NCBI RefSeq assembly: GCF_902374955.1
Contig: NZ_CABKRX010000089.1
Coordinates: 1 to 34,360, forward strand
Direction of reading: 5' to 3'
DNA from: Bacillus massilioanorexius
GTDB lineage: Bacteria > Bacillota > Bacilli > Bacillales > DSM-1321
Length of the DNA stretch: 34,360 nucleotides
Numbering within the stretch: the stretch's first letter is position 1; each line of letters starts with the position of its first letter. The notes under the pieces are model-generated. The model was not told the DNA's origin, ran no database searches, and worked only from the letters and a program-made list of their open reading frames with translations. Position numbers and translations under genes: made by a program. Positions 8,079 to 15,812 of the stretch are shown piece by piece.

Positions 8079-8390
8079 TTATCTTTTAAATTTTAATATA
8101 TAGTTACTTTCTTTAATGTCTTTTTTCTCAGGAACTAAACAAGAGTCAAAGTGCTCAAATAGTTTTTGAACATCTGGATCATTATTTATTTTATGGATTC
8201 CATTAAAATATTCATCTTCACTCCTATACTTAGACAATTCCATCCACTTGGTTTCATCATTTATATTTTTAAAATACATAATTTCACAATTTAATACTTC
8301 TTTATAAATGTGCGATACTTGTCTTTGGATTTCTATAAAAAACTCTTCTTTATCTTCTTTAATATGATATTCATATATTTTCACAAACAT
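8079..8390 (-). CDS. Hypothetical protein, probably ABM/dimeric alpha-beta barrel fold
   Basis: This is a 103-residue soluble protein. The pattern MFVKIYEYHIKEDKEEFFIEIQRQVSHIYKEV, then CEIMYFKNINDETKWMELSKYRSEDEYF, resembles the beta-alpha-beta layout and 'W-x-x-x-x-x-Y' region of antibiotic-biosynthesis-monooxygenase-like dimeric barrels. I assign this fold by pattern only. A GGGAGGAAAG ribosome binding site precedes the ATG. It is monocistronic. Confidence 0.65.
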   Translation of the reverse strand: MFVKIYEYHIKEDKEEFFIEIQRQVSHIYKEVLNCEIMYFKNINDETKWMELSKYRSEDEYFNGIHKINNDPDVQKLFEHFDSCLVPEKKDIKESNYILKFKR

Positions 8391-8564
8391 TTTCTTTCCT
8401 CCCGATACAATGATATGCTACTCAGCTATGGATTCCACATCTAGCTAGAAAACCGCTTCCTATGTTTACCAATGTCGTTTTAATTATACAAAATTCCATC
8501 GAGCAATATAGATATTATGTTAACCTATTCGGTAACTGCTTACGTACACTTCAAAAATCTAACT

Positions 8565-8672
8565 TTATAAATGATTGAAGCGACTTAAGAATACTTGTTT
8601 AAGCAAATATTTGTTATAAATTAACCCAAATAATGTAATAATGATAAATAGAATTGCTGATTTTACGAGCAT
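8565..8672 (-). CDS. Possible 35-aa single-helix membrane peptide
   Basis: The minus strand from ATG 8670-8672 encodes 35 residues with a hydrophobic segment (about residues 5-21) and a basic tail (KYLLKQVFLSRF). No clear ribosome binding site precedes it, so this is a weak call. It could equally be a chance frame. Confidence 0.22.
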   Translation of the reverse strand: MLVKSAILFIIITLFGLIYNKYLLKQVFLSRFNHL

Positions 8673-8800
8673 CTTTATTTATTTCTTACAAAATTATTAG
8701 TCCGATTTCTTATACTATCGTGTCAACTCATAGTATACCAACATCGTAATAATTATCGCATGTTAACACTCACCAAAAATCATAAAGGTAGGGATATATT

Positions 8801-8917
8801 TTGAGTATCGTTGATCTTTTCTTTCAAGCAGGGTTTCTGATTTTCTTATTGGTGATTTTTACAATAGTATATTTTCTAGTTGGTTCATTCTTTTCTGCCA
8901 AAAAAAGAAAGGGTTAA
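8801..8917 (+). CDS. Short single-helix membrane protein with TTG start (38 aa)
   Basis: From TTG at 8801 the frame encodes 38 residues: SIVDLFFQAG, a continuous hydrophobic helix (about residues 11-31) and a basic end AKKKRKG-like (SAKKRKG). AAGGTAGGG lies about 6-14 nt upstream. The topology (N-out or N-in helix with a KKRK stop-transfer) is that of many Bacillus small membrane proteins. The function is unknown. Confidence 0.45.
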   Translation: MSIVDLFFQAGFLIFLLVIFTIVYFLVGSFFSAKKRKG

Positions 8918-8965
8918 AAATGACAATATACAGTCAACTACTTCCTTTTGAAGCAAATCCTCAAA

Positions 8966-9520
8966 TTAAACACGCTCAAGTTTTTTAAATGGCTTTGGTG
9001 GTAATTCTACTTTGATGCAATCATCAGCTTTAACTGCGCCACTCTGTAGGATTATCCCCATTATTCCTGCTTTTCTTATTAGATGACCATCTACATCATT
9101 ATCTAAAACTGCTTTTAAAAGACCTGGTCTAAAATTGTCTATTTGAGCACATGGATTTCGTAAACCCGTTACTTTTACAATTGCACTTGCACCAATATGC
9201 AATATCGTGTCAGTAGGCAATTCCAGAAGATTTATTCCAGCAGTTGTAATATTTTCACCCATTTGTCCAGGTTCAATCGTAAAACGGTCACGTAATTCTT
9301 CAAATAGCTCAGTGTGTATTAAATGCACTTGTCTTAGATTAGGCTGATTCGGATTTTGTGCTACTCTTGAACGATGCTTAACAGTAGAACCGAAGTGGGC
9401 ATCTCCTTCAACACCTAATCCTTCAACTAAGTTTATACTTTGTCGATTTTCTTTACTAAATGTGTGTTTAGAACTTAAACTGACAGCTATGACTTTTCCT
9501 AAATTAGTAACTTTTATCAC
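8966..9520 (-). CDS. MOSC domain-containing protein
   Basis: This is a stand-alone MOSC-domain protein of 184 residues, of the family that handles the molybdenum cofactor or sulfur transfer. NPCAQIDNFRPGLL carries the conserved MOSC cysteine, and GVEGDAHFGSTVKHR and QMGENITTAGINL are the preceding conserved blocks. I choose GTG at 9520 because AGAGG lies 9 nt upstream. An in-frame ATG at 9538 has no ribosome binding site. Its substrate is unknown. A molybdoenzyme gene starts at 33636, but the two are too far apart to be linked by context. Confidence 0.85.
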   Translation of the reverse strand: MIKVTNLGKVIAVSLSSKHTFSKENRQSINLVEGLGVEGDAHFGSTVKHRSRVAQNPNQPNLRQVHLIHTELFEELRDRFTIEPGQMGENITTAGINLLELPTDTILHIGASAIVKVTGLRNPCAQIDNFRPGLLKAVLDNDVDGHLIRKAGIMGIILQSGAVKADDCIKVELPPKPFKKLERV

Positions 9521-9683
9521 TTCATTCAATCCTCTCATTCATTTCATCGTTATATCTTCTTTATGTAAAACTCCTGTTAAACAATATTCGATAAAGTATT
9601 AGACATTCCGCTTCAGCTATTTTCATAAGAAAAGACTGTTTTCGCATACTTTATTGCCTATGAATAAGTAGTAAATAGAGCCT

Positions 9684-9845
9684 GAGTTGAATTCTGCACC
9701 AGGATGATCGATTTCCACGGAGTGCGCGATGAGCATCTTTGGTCCATAATGCCTGTGAAGGCTCACCTGTCCCGTTGCTGCCGCAGGAATCTCGCATCTT
9801 ATGCTCCAATCGACCTTATTATGCTAAATTTATTCACCGAATTAG
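9684..9845 (+). repeat. Degenerate Bacillaceae-type intergenic repeat, copy 1
   Basis: This 160-bp stretch aligns with 15452-15615: GAGTTGAATT at the start, GATTTCCACGG or CTTTCCACGG, TGAGC, CATAATGCCT, CGCATCTTA or TGCATCTTA, GCTCCAATC, and TTATTCACYGAA at the end. From memory it resembles the GC-richer intergenic repeat with 'GATGCTCGCTTTCC...CATCTTCCGCTCCAATCAAC' found across Bacillaceae. The 67-codon open frame inside (9704-9907) is not a gene. Confidence 0.65.
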
Positions 9846-10070
9846 GTGATAATGATATACTAACACTGTGTCTTAAAGCTGATATCACAGTTGATGAAAC
9901 ACTATGAACATACACAATGATAACAAGCACCCTTCTACCATTTTTTCTATTTACTGATCCGTGTATAACTACAAAATATAGAATTAGACATGCAAATAAC
10001 TAGTTAATAAGAATTCAAATTTTCAATTGATACAGTTTAGGTTGTTGTTTCCAGTTTGATCTATTATGTT

Positions 10071-10430
10071 TTATTTTCCAACTATAACAAAAACATTTCC
10101 ATCTGGGGTTTGTATTACAGCTACATGACCACCTAAAGAATTTGGGAATGGAGTGCGTATCCACTTAACTTCAGGATTACATTTTAAAGATTCATAGGTT
10201 TCTTGAACATCTTCAACAACAATTTCAGTTTCAGTAAAATCCAAACTAGGATTGTTTTTTAATACTAACTCTGAATTACCTTCAGGAAATTTCATGCCAA
10301 CAAGTTTCCATAGTTTTTCTTCGTCTTGAAATGTTTCCCATACTTTTATTAAACCTAATGATTCATAGAATTCGATTGATTTTTCGATGTTTTCCGTATA
10401 TATCGCGACACATTCTATCCTCTTCCACAT
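10071..10430 (-). CDS. VOC family protein
   Basis: This is a 119-residue single VOC module. It opens with IECVAIYTENIEKSIEFYESLGL, the typical start of a glyoxalase-like domain, and closes with GGHVAVIQTPDGNVFVIVG, where a metal ligand normally lies. The FPEGNSELVL strand is also typical. The substrate is unknown. The upstream GGGGGC is a poor, far-spaced ribosome binding site, so the start is slightly uncertain. Confidence 0.82.
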   Translation of the reverse strand: MWKRIECVAIYTENIEKSIEFYESLGLIKVWETFQDEEKLWKLVGMKFPEGNSELVLKNNPSLDFTETEIVVEDVQETYESLKCNPEVKWIRTPFPNSLGGHVAVIQTPDGNVFVIVGK

Positions 10431-10561
10431 GACTTATGTCAAGCCCCCGATTGCTTATATTGTTTTTGATAAAAAATATTTCATCTTACAAAAATCTACC
10501 GTTATTAGCTCTTTTAGTTATTTTTTTCATTCTAGTTAGCTGCTATCTAGATTTCTATATA

Positions 10562-10948
10562 TTATTCTGCATATCGTTCCATATGTTGCCTATAAAGTTT
10601 CCAACCATCTTGTTCTTTCTTGAATACTTCCATTGCTAAAACCGATGCAACTTTTTTTCCTTTTAAATAAAAATCAACTTTGGAGCTATTAATCAATTCA
10701 TTTTGTGAACGAAGACTACTCGTGAAATCATAGTATTCCCAGTACGCTTCTTGATTTACGTAGTTAGAAAAAGTTTCAATATTGTCCTCTCTATATTCCT
10801 CTCCCGTATAGACAATAAAATCAACATCAGAGTAATACCCAAAGTAACCTAGAAATTCATCTGATACCCAGGCATTTATTTTTATTACATCACATGTATT
10901 CAAATCATTACGATACTCTTGAACCGCTAAAAGAGCTTCCTCTTTCAT
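10562..10948 (-). CDS. NTF2-like (SnoaL/DUF4440-type) protein
   Basis: This protein of about 128 residues has the NTF2-like pattern: an N-terminal helix (EALLAVQEYRNDLNTCDVIKINAWVSDEFLGYFGY), central strands (KVDFYLKGKKVASVLAMEVF) and a closing KKEQDGWKLYRQHMERY strand, as in 'W-r-i-x-h-x-h' ends of this fold. The family includes small isomerases and many proteins of unknown role. AGGAGG stands just upstream. The second of two adjacent ATG codons (10948) has the better 7-nt spacing. It is monocistronic. Confidence 0.65.
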   Translation of the reverse strand: MKEEALLAVQEYRNDLNTCDVIKINAWVSDEFLGYFGYYSDVDFIVYTGEEYREDNIETFSNYVNQEAYWEYYDFTSSLRSQNELINSSKVDFYLKGKKVASVLAMEVFKKEQDGWKLYRQHMERYAE

Positions 10949-11235
10949 CATCTAACCTCCTATAAATGATAGCTTCTAATATTAATGGATTTACTACAAA
11001 TGCTAGGTTACGCAAGCATTTAAATAGCTCTTGTAAACAATTTCTCTATTCATTCATAAAATCCTTGTTCAATCCATAAATCCAATAAGAAGATACGAAG
11101 CATACTGAAAACAAAGTTAAACTAAAATGATATAGAAACCAGCAACTAAAAAACATTGACAATTCATTATTTTTTTTATAATCTTGCATAACGCACAATT
11201 AGATGAAACAAAATTCAATGAATGGAGTGTTATTT

Positions 11236-11754
11236 ATGATTGTAAGAGTTGTAGATTATAATCAAGATTGGAGTAACAAATATCAAAAAGAAGAACAGAC
11301 TATTAGAACGATTCTTCAAGAAGAATTGGTCAATAGTTTTCATATTGGTAGTACATCAGTTCCAGGCCTAAAAGCAAAACCAATAATTGATATATTACTT
11401 GTGGTGAAAGATATTAATAAATTAGACTCGTTCCGTAATCAATTTCAAGATATTGGATATGAAGTAATGGGAGAATTCGGAATTACGGGAAGAAGATATT
11501 TCCGCAAAGGTGGAGATAATCGTACTCACCAAATTCACGCATTTCAATATAACAACATAGAAGAAATTGAGAGGCACTTAGCATTCAGAGACTACCTTTG
11601 TAAACATTCAGAAGTCTGCATAAGTTATGGGGAGTTAAAAAGTAAACTTGCCAATCAGTATCCAAATAATATTGATAGATATTGTGACGGGAAGGACGAT
11701 TTTGTCAAAAGTATTGAGAAAGAAGCTATTAAATGGCATTGGACAGTCCGGTAA
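11236..11754 (+). CDS. GrpB family (UPF0157) protein, nucleotidyltransferase-like
   Basis: This is a 172-residue GrpB/UPF0157 protein. HIGSTSVPGLKAKPIIDILL is the family signature, a nucleotidyltransferase-like motif with GS and the D-I/L-L metal site. It is followed by a YRKxx-like RRYFRKGGDNRTHQIHAF block typical of GrpB. The start at 11236 is chosen because GGAG lies 8 nt upstream. Eleven extra codons upstream are not supported. The exact reaction is unknown. Members are often fused to dephospho-CoA kinase elsewhere, but this copy stands alone. Confidence 0.88.
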   Translation: MIVRVVDYNQDWSNKYQKEEQTIRTILQEELVNSFHIGSTSVPGLKAKPIIDILLVVKDINKLDSFRNQFQDIGYEVMGEFGITGRRYFRKGGDNRTHQIHAFQYNNIEEIERHLAFRDYLCKHSEVCISYGELKSKLANQYPNNIDRYCDGKDDFVKSIEKEAIKWHWTVR

Positions 11755-11967
11755 TATTTGTTTTTACTAAGTTGAAAAAACAGAAAAATCTTTAGCTATC
11801 ACAAAAGCAGCTCATAATAAATTAACTTTACAATGACTACTCTCTCACTTGTTGTTATTTCGGAAAAATCAGACACTTATCATTATTTCAAAAATATAAC
11901 CCTACAAATATATCGTGATATAATAATTATCAAGTAATTGCAAAAAGAAGAAAATTAAATAATACAA

Positions 11968-12252
11968 ATGAAAATATTCTTTATATTGATATTTATTACA
12001 ATAATGTTCATCGCTTTATTATTCTGTTTAATGCCTTTTTTTGAAACCATAAGCATTCTTATTACCATTCTAACCATATTTACAATGGTAGCACTCTATT
12101 TTAATCTATCTGAAAAGAGCTATTACATGTCAATTTTTATTCTTTTTTTATATTTATCCATTATTATTCTAGCATCATCTATACATATTAAAATTGATAA
12201 TTATGTAACGTCTGAATATGATTCAAGTGAAAACTATATAATATATCTCTGA
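11968..12252 (+). CDS. Hypothetical multi-helix membrane protein (94 aa)
   Basis: This is a 94-residue, extremely hydrophobic protein with about three membrane helices (about residues 2-23, 28-47 and 53-74) and a short polar tail (YVTSEYDSSENYIIYL). There is no recognisable family and no convincing ribosome binding site before the ATG, and its AT-rich codons resemble the surrounding noncoding DNA. It could be real or a chance frame. Confidence 0.4.
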   Translation: MKIFFILIFITIMFIALLFCLMPFFETISILITILTIFTMVALYFNLSEKSYYMSIFILFLYLSIIILASSIHIKIDNYVTSEYDSSENYIIYL

Positions 12253-12970
12253 GATACATTAATACAAATGAACAGATGTATTTAATTGTACTAAGTAATA
12301 GCACTTTCGTTTGTTAGAAAAATAAACTTGCATAATAGTAAAAATTGAATCTTGCCTACATTTTGTTAGATAAATTCATAGGGAGCCTCTTTCTACTCTT
12401 AATAGGTTGTTTCGGACTCAAAAATGATAAAGGAATAGACATAATTGATCCAACTATATACGTTTGTTCTACTATAATATTTCCCCACATTATAATTAAG
12501 CAGAAAAACAAAGATACTTTGATAACGTGATTATTTGAAATACCGATAATTAAGACTAATATCTAATAATTCACCCACGGTTTATAAAAACAAAGATCTC
12601 TGACTCAACACATGTATGAGTCATACAATTTTTTAAAAAAATATATTTAGCAAGGTTAGATATGAAAGCATAGATCTATTTTTTCCCCTTTTTCATTTAT
12701 ACAATATTCCTTTAATCTATACCTTTTGTAAAGATTGTGGTGAGGTAGCTTCCATTAAAGTGGCTAAACCACAAAAGTTTTGAGTTTGCAATTGCAAACT
12801 CTTTTTTTCATTATTGGTATGCCAATCATTAAAGCTTTAGAGAGGGTAAATTCTATTGTATTTTTCCCTTTTTCCGTTCCCTCTTCTAGGAAGAGTATTT
12901 TTAAGTGATTCAAATGCAAACGAATCTTATCTACTGTCACTACTTTTTGCAAACCATTTCTAAAAGTATT
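12253..12970. other. Long AT-rich stretch with hairpins but no supported gene
   Basis: Frames at 12345-12530 (TTG start) and 12764-12952 (minus, TTG start) lack ribosome binding sites and are not supported. Two hairpins stand out. TGACTCA/TGAGTCA (12601-12623) is followed by a T-run. The perfect palindrome GAGTTTGCAATTGCAAACTC (12782-12801) is followed by seven T residues and preceded by a TTGTGGT/ACCACAA pair (12735-12777). Confidence 0.4.
12782..12808 (+). terminator. Orphan intrinsic terminator
   Basis: An 8-bp stem (GAGTTTGC/GCAAACTC, loop AATT) is followed by a run of T residues on the plus strand. No plus-strand gene ends nearby, so it may end a short untranslated RNA. Confidence 0.5.
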
Positions 12971-13004
12971 ATTGAATATTTAGAACATAGTTTTTTTAGA
13001 ACTA
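12971..13004 (+). repeat. 34-bp TTAGAAC-type repeat, copy C
   Basis: This is the third copy of the element at 7291 and 7401, 5.5 kb away and in the same orientation. It has TTAGAAC-N9-TTAGAAC preceded by ATTGAATATT. It is nearly identical to copy A in the T-rich spacer and to copy B in the first heptamer. Confidence 0.7.
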
Positions 13005-13061
13005 TTATAGTTGTAGTTTAAACACTACGATATATTATGTGCCTAATTTTCTTCAATCTAG

Positions 13062-13084
13062 ATAGTTTACAATTGTTCACTATA
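13062..13084. promoter_or_regulatory. Palindrome matching the deoC operator (downstream copy)
   Basis: The sequence has the form TAGT-NN-ACAATTGT-NN-ACTA and is nearly the reverse complement of 13988-14010 in front of deoC. A partial repeat (ACATTTGTTCGCT) follows at about 13090. It lies just beyond the deoC terminator. It is probably a second DeoR site (inference). Confidence 0.5.
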
Positions 13085-13115
13085 AAATTACATTTGTTCG
13101 CTCTTTGTATTTATT

Positions 13116-13150
13116 AAAAGAAGGACTGTCTTAAAAGCAGTCCTTCTTTT
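13116..13150. terminator. Terminator downstream of deoC
   Basis: A 13-bp perfect stem (AAAAGAAGGACTG/CAGTCCTTCTTTT) has a 9-nt loop. It is bidirectional in form and lies 11 bp past the deoC stop codon. Confidence 0.85.
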
Positions 13151-13160
13151 TTCAGTTCTA

Positions 13161-13832
13161 TTAGTATGAAGAAGTGGATTCTTCACCTTTTGCTAGTTCA
13201 ACTCCACAGCTAGCTCCAATTCTTGTTGCTCCTGCTGCGATCATCGAATTAGCATCGTTTAAGCTACGAACTCCACCCGATGCTTTAACTCCGATTTCAG
13301 GCCCTACCGTTTTACGCATTAAAGCGATATCTTCCGCTGTTGCTCCACCTGTAGAGAAACCAGTTGATGTTTTCACATAATCTGCACCGGCTTGTACAGC
13401 TAATTCACATGCACGAACTTTTTCTTCTTCAGTTAGCAAACATGTTTCAATAATTACTTTAGTTAAAGCTTTCCCTTTAGCAGCTTCTACAACTGCGCGA
13501 ATATCACGCTCAACTAATTCATCGTCTTTGTCTTTTAATGCACCGATATTAATAACCATATCCACTTCGTCTGCTCCGTTTGCAATAGCATCCTTTGTTT
13601 CAAAAGCTTTAACCTCTGGAGTATTGGCTCCTAATGGAAAGCCAATTACAGTACAAACTTTTACTTCTGGAGTATCTTTTAATATTTCAGCTGTTAATTT
13701 AACATTCGTTGGATTTACACACACCGAAGCAAATTTGTATTGTTTTGCTTCCTCTGCTAATTTAATAATTGCATCTTTACCCGTATCCGCTTTTAATACC
13801 GTATGGTCAATAATGTTCGAAACATTTGTCAT
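13161..13832 (-). CDS. deoC: Deoxyribose-phosphate aldolase
   Basis: DeoC (223 aa) cleaves 2-deoxyribose-5-phosphate to glyceraldehyde-3-phosphate and acetaldehyde in deoxynucleoside catabolism. It is a class I TIM-barrel aldolase. The Schiff-base lysine is Lys154 in DYVKTSTGFSTGGAT, and the second catalytic lysine is Lys183 in GVKASGGVRS. The N-terminal IDHTVLKADTG is also typical. The ribosome binding site is AGGAGGAAAA. It is the next gene after deoR on the same strand but has its own promoter and operator. The nupC and pdp genes that follow it in B. subtilis are absent here. Confidence 0.97.
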   Translation of the reverse strand: MTNVSNIIDHTVLKADTGKDAIIKLAEEAKQYKFASVCVNPTNVKLTAEILKDTPEVKVCTVIGFPLGANTPEVKAFETKDAIANGADEVDMVINIGALKDKDDELVERDIRAVVEAAKGKALTKVIIETCLLTEEEKVRACELAVQAGADYVKTSTGFSTGGATAEDIALMRKTVGPEIGVKASGGVRSLNDANSMIAAGATRIGASCGVELAKGEESTSSY

Positions 13833-13977
13833 AGTATTTTCCTCCTAAATCTGATCCTAAATCAAAAATGGTTTTATTCATTTTAAACATGTACAAAAGT
13901 ATCAACTACTTTTGTTGTTGCTAAAATACGTTCTGTTAATTACGCGTTACACCACTATTCTTACATGTTACACAATT

Positions 13978-14010
13978 AATATATCAATATAGTGAACATT
14001 TGTAAACTAT
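13978..14010 (-). promoter_or_regulatory. deoC promoter overlapped by a DeoR-type operator
   Basis: On the minus strand TTTACA (14001-14006) and TATATT (13978-13983) are spaced by exactly 17 bp, a good sigma-A promoter. The imperfect palindrome TAGT-GA-ACATTTGT-AA-ACTA (13990-14009) covers the -35 and spacer, where a repressor would block RNA polymerase. DeoR, encoded just upstream, is the obvious candidate (inference). Confidence 0.6.
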
Positions 14011-14059
14011 GCTTTTTCGTTTTGTAAAATTAAAAACCTCCGTTTAAAATCAATTCGTC

Positions 14060-14155
14060 TTTTCTAAAGGCTATTTTCGTAAACTTTGGTCCTAATAAGT
14101 CTAGCAGCACCATTGGCCTTGTTATTCTAAAATTACTGACCGAACTTATTTAAAA
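14060..14155 (+). repeat. Partial copy 3 of the Bacillaceae-type intergenic repeat
   Basis: AAAGGCTATTTTCGTAAACTTT at the left (given as two parts: AAAGGCTATTTTCG and TAAACTTT) and TTATTCTAAAATTACTGACC followed by GAACTTATTT at the right match the flanks of copies 1 and 2. The central GC-rich block is missing. It lies between deoR and deoC. Confidence 0.45.
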
Positions 14156-14186
14156 ATCAAGCTTTTAGAAAATAGCTTTTAAAAAC

Positions 14187-14224
14187 AAAAAATACTGCTT
14201 TCCATTAAGTAAGCAGTATTTTTT
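14187..14224 (-). terminator. Terminator downstream of deoR
   Basis: A 14-bp perfect stem (AAAAAATACTGCTT/AAGCAGTATTTTTT) has a 10-nt loop, 33 bp past the deoR stop codon. It separates deoR transcription from deoC. Confidence 0.85.
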
Positions 14225-14256
14225 GAAAACAAGAACCGACTTCTTCTACACTTTTT

Positions 14257-15198
14257 TTATTCATTATTTAATAATATTTTAGCAGTGCAGCTGTCTGTAA
14301 TTAGAATGTTAGCATATTTTGCTTTCAGAGCACCTAATATGCCGTCTACTTTTTTCATACCTCCTGCCACTAAAATCGATTGTTCTTTTTTCTTTAATTC
14401 CTCAAGTTCAATTCCTATCGTTCTTGCATTCAGCAATGGCTCACAAATATTTCCGTCCTTATCAAAAAAACGTGATGATATATCACCTACCGCATGTTTA
14501 GAAATCGTTTTCTCTTCCTCTTCTGTTAAATAGCCAAGCTGGAAAAGTAATGAATCTGTCCTAGGAACTCCTACAGTAAAAATAGCAATATTAGCTTGTT
14601 TCCCCATATTCAATAATTTTCCTATATGACGATCGGCCTCGATTGCTTGTTTAACGACTACATGATCAACTATAGCTGGTATGGGGAGCTGAAACGATTT
14701 TGCATTAAATGCTTTCTCAAATAAATGTAACGTTTCTGATGCAAATGTTTTTTTCTCAGAATGACTAATCCCACCCTTTAATTGAACAATAGAAACGTCT
14801 TTTAGTGCTTTATGCTCCAAATATGTTGAAACCTGATAAATTGTCGTACCCCAAACCGTTCCGATTACATCTCCATCCTTAACCATCTTAGAAAGATAAG
14901 CGGCAGCTTTTTTCCCTATAATTGTTTTAATATCATTTTCTTCATACACTGGAGCATAAGCTACTACTGCTTTCTTCAAGCCAAATTTCTTTTCCAATTC
15001 TTTCTCATACTGTTTACAGTCTTCTGATGGATCATTAATACGTATTTCAACAATACCTTCTTCCTTAGCCTGCTGTAATAAACGAGAGACTGTTGGACGT
15101 GAAATACTAAGCCTATTAGCGATTTCTTGTTGGCTACAATCCATTAAATAATATAATTTCGCTGCTTCAATCACTTTTTTAAATTTTTCAGATTCCAC
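14257..15198 (-). CDS. deoR: Deoxyribonucleoside regulator DeoR (SorC family)
   Basis: DeoR (313 aa) is a SorC-family repressor relieved by deoxyribose-5-phosphate. An N-terminal helix-turn-helix is visible at residues about 17-45 (CSQQEIANRLSISRPTVSRLLQQAKEEG). It is followed by the sugar-phosphate-binding domain (VIGTVWGTTIYQVS, VQLKGGISHS, NIAIFTVG, AVGDISSRFFDKDGNIC, SILVAGG), which closely follows B. subtilis DeoR in sequence and length. Translation starts at GTG with a GAGTGGA ribosome binding site. It lies directly upstream of deoC, as in B. subtilis, but with a terminator between them. Confidence 0.95.
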   Translation of the reverse strand: MESEKFKKVIEAAKLYYLMDCSQQEIANRLSISRPTVSRLLQQAKEEGIVEIRINDPSEDCKQYEKELEKKFGLKKAVVAYAPVYEENDIKTIIGKKAAAYLSKMVKDGDVIGTVWGTTIYQVSTYLEHKALKDVSIVQLKGGISHSEKKTFASETLHLFEKAFNAKSFQLPIPAIVDHVVVKQAIEADRHIGKLLNMGKQANIAIFTVGVPRTDSLLFQLGYLTEEEEKTISKHAVGDISSRFFDKDGNICEPLLNARTIGIELEELKKKEQSILVAGGMKKVDGILGALKAKYANILITDSCTAKILLNNE

Positions 15199-15451
15199 TA
15201 TACATCCACTCGCTTATTAACATTAATTTCTTCTTATTTAAAGGATTCATTATCGATGCATTTTAAAGCTTCAATAACAAAATTTTCATAGTATTAAAAA
15301 TTACCCAATAATAGTCTAACCTCAATTTTTTCATATTATTACCCTGATGTCTATGAGAATATAATCCATCTTTAACTAATCTTTTTAAGGTTTATGTTAT
15401 CTTCATTTTTGCAAACTTCGTTATCAGTAAACAATTTATTGAATATAGGTT

Positions 15452-15615
15452 GAGTTGAATTTCACTCAAGATGCTCGCTTTCCACGGGGGGTGAGCCTAA
15501 TCGGTACATAATGCCTTTTATGATTTCATCTATTCCACTGCACCCTCAGAAGTCTTGCATCTTACGCTCCAATCAACTTTTTTATGCTAATTTTATTCAC
15601 TGAACTTATTTAAAA
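15452..15615 (+). repeat. Degenerate Bacillaceae-type intergenic repeat, copy 2
   Basis: This is the sister of 9684-9845, with GAGTTGAATT, GATGCTCGCTTTCCACGG, GGTGAGCCTA, TTGCATCTTACGCTCCAATC and TTATTCACTGAACTTATTT in the same order. It is the main content of the 614-bp gap between deoR and hypE. The rest of the gap is AT-rich with no gene. Confidence 0.65.
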
Positions 15616-15757
15616 CAACAATATTATAAAAGATAATCGGTAACATTCCTTCCGAATACAGAAGCAGTGAAAAAACAAGCCCTATCAATTCTGCTTATCT
15701 CTCCCCCTCAAGAATATAAACGGATTGAAAATATCATTAACACAAGTGTTATGAACG

Positions 15758-15800
15758 AAAAAAGGACCTATGAAAAATTTCTTTCTCATAAGTCCCTACT
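15758..15800 (-). terminator. Terminator of the hydrogenase operon
   Basis: On the minus strand GGACTTATGA pairs with TCATAGGTCC and is followed by six T residues. It lies just after hypE, the last gene of the hya-hyp run. Confidence 0.8.
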
Positions 15801-15812
15801 GTTTCATGGTTA

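Noticed and set aside
9704..9907. 67-codon plus-strand frame
   Set aside because: It lies inside the intergenic repeat that also occurs at 15452-15615, where the frame is not kept, and it has no ribosome binding site.
12345..12530. 61-codon plus-strand hydrophobic frame
   Set aside because: It begins at TTG with no ribosome binding site. The hydrophobicity is what AT-rich DNA gives by chance.
12764..12952. 62-codon minus-strand frame
   Set aside because: It begins at TTG with no ribosome binding site and runs through the palindrome and T-run of a plus-strand terminator.
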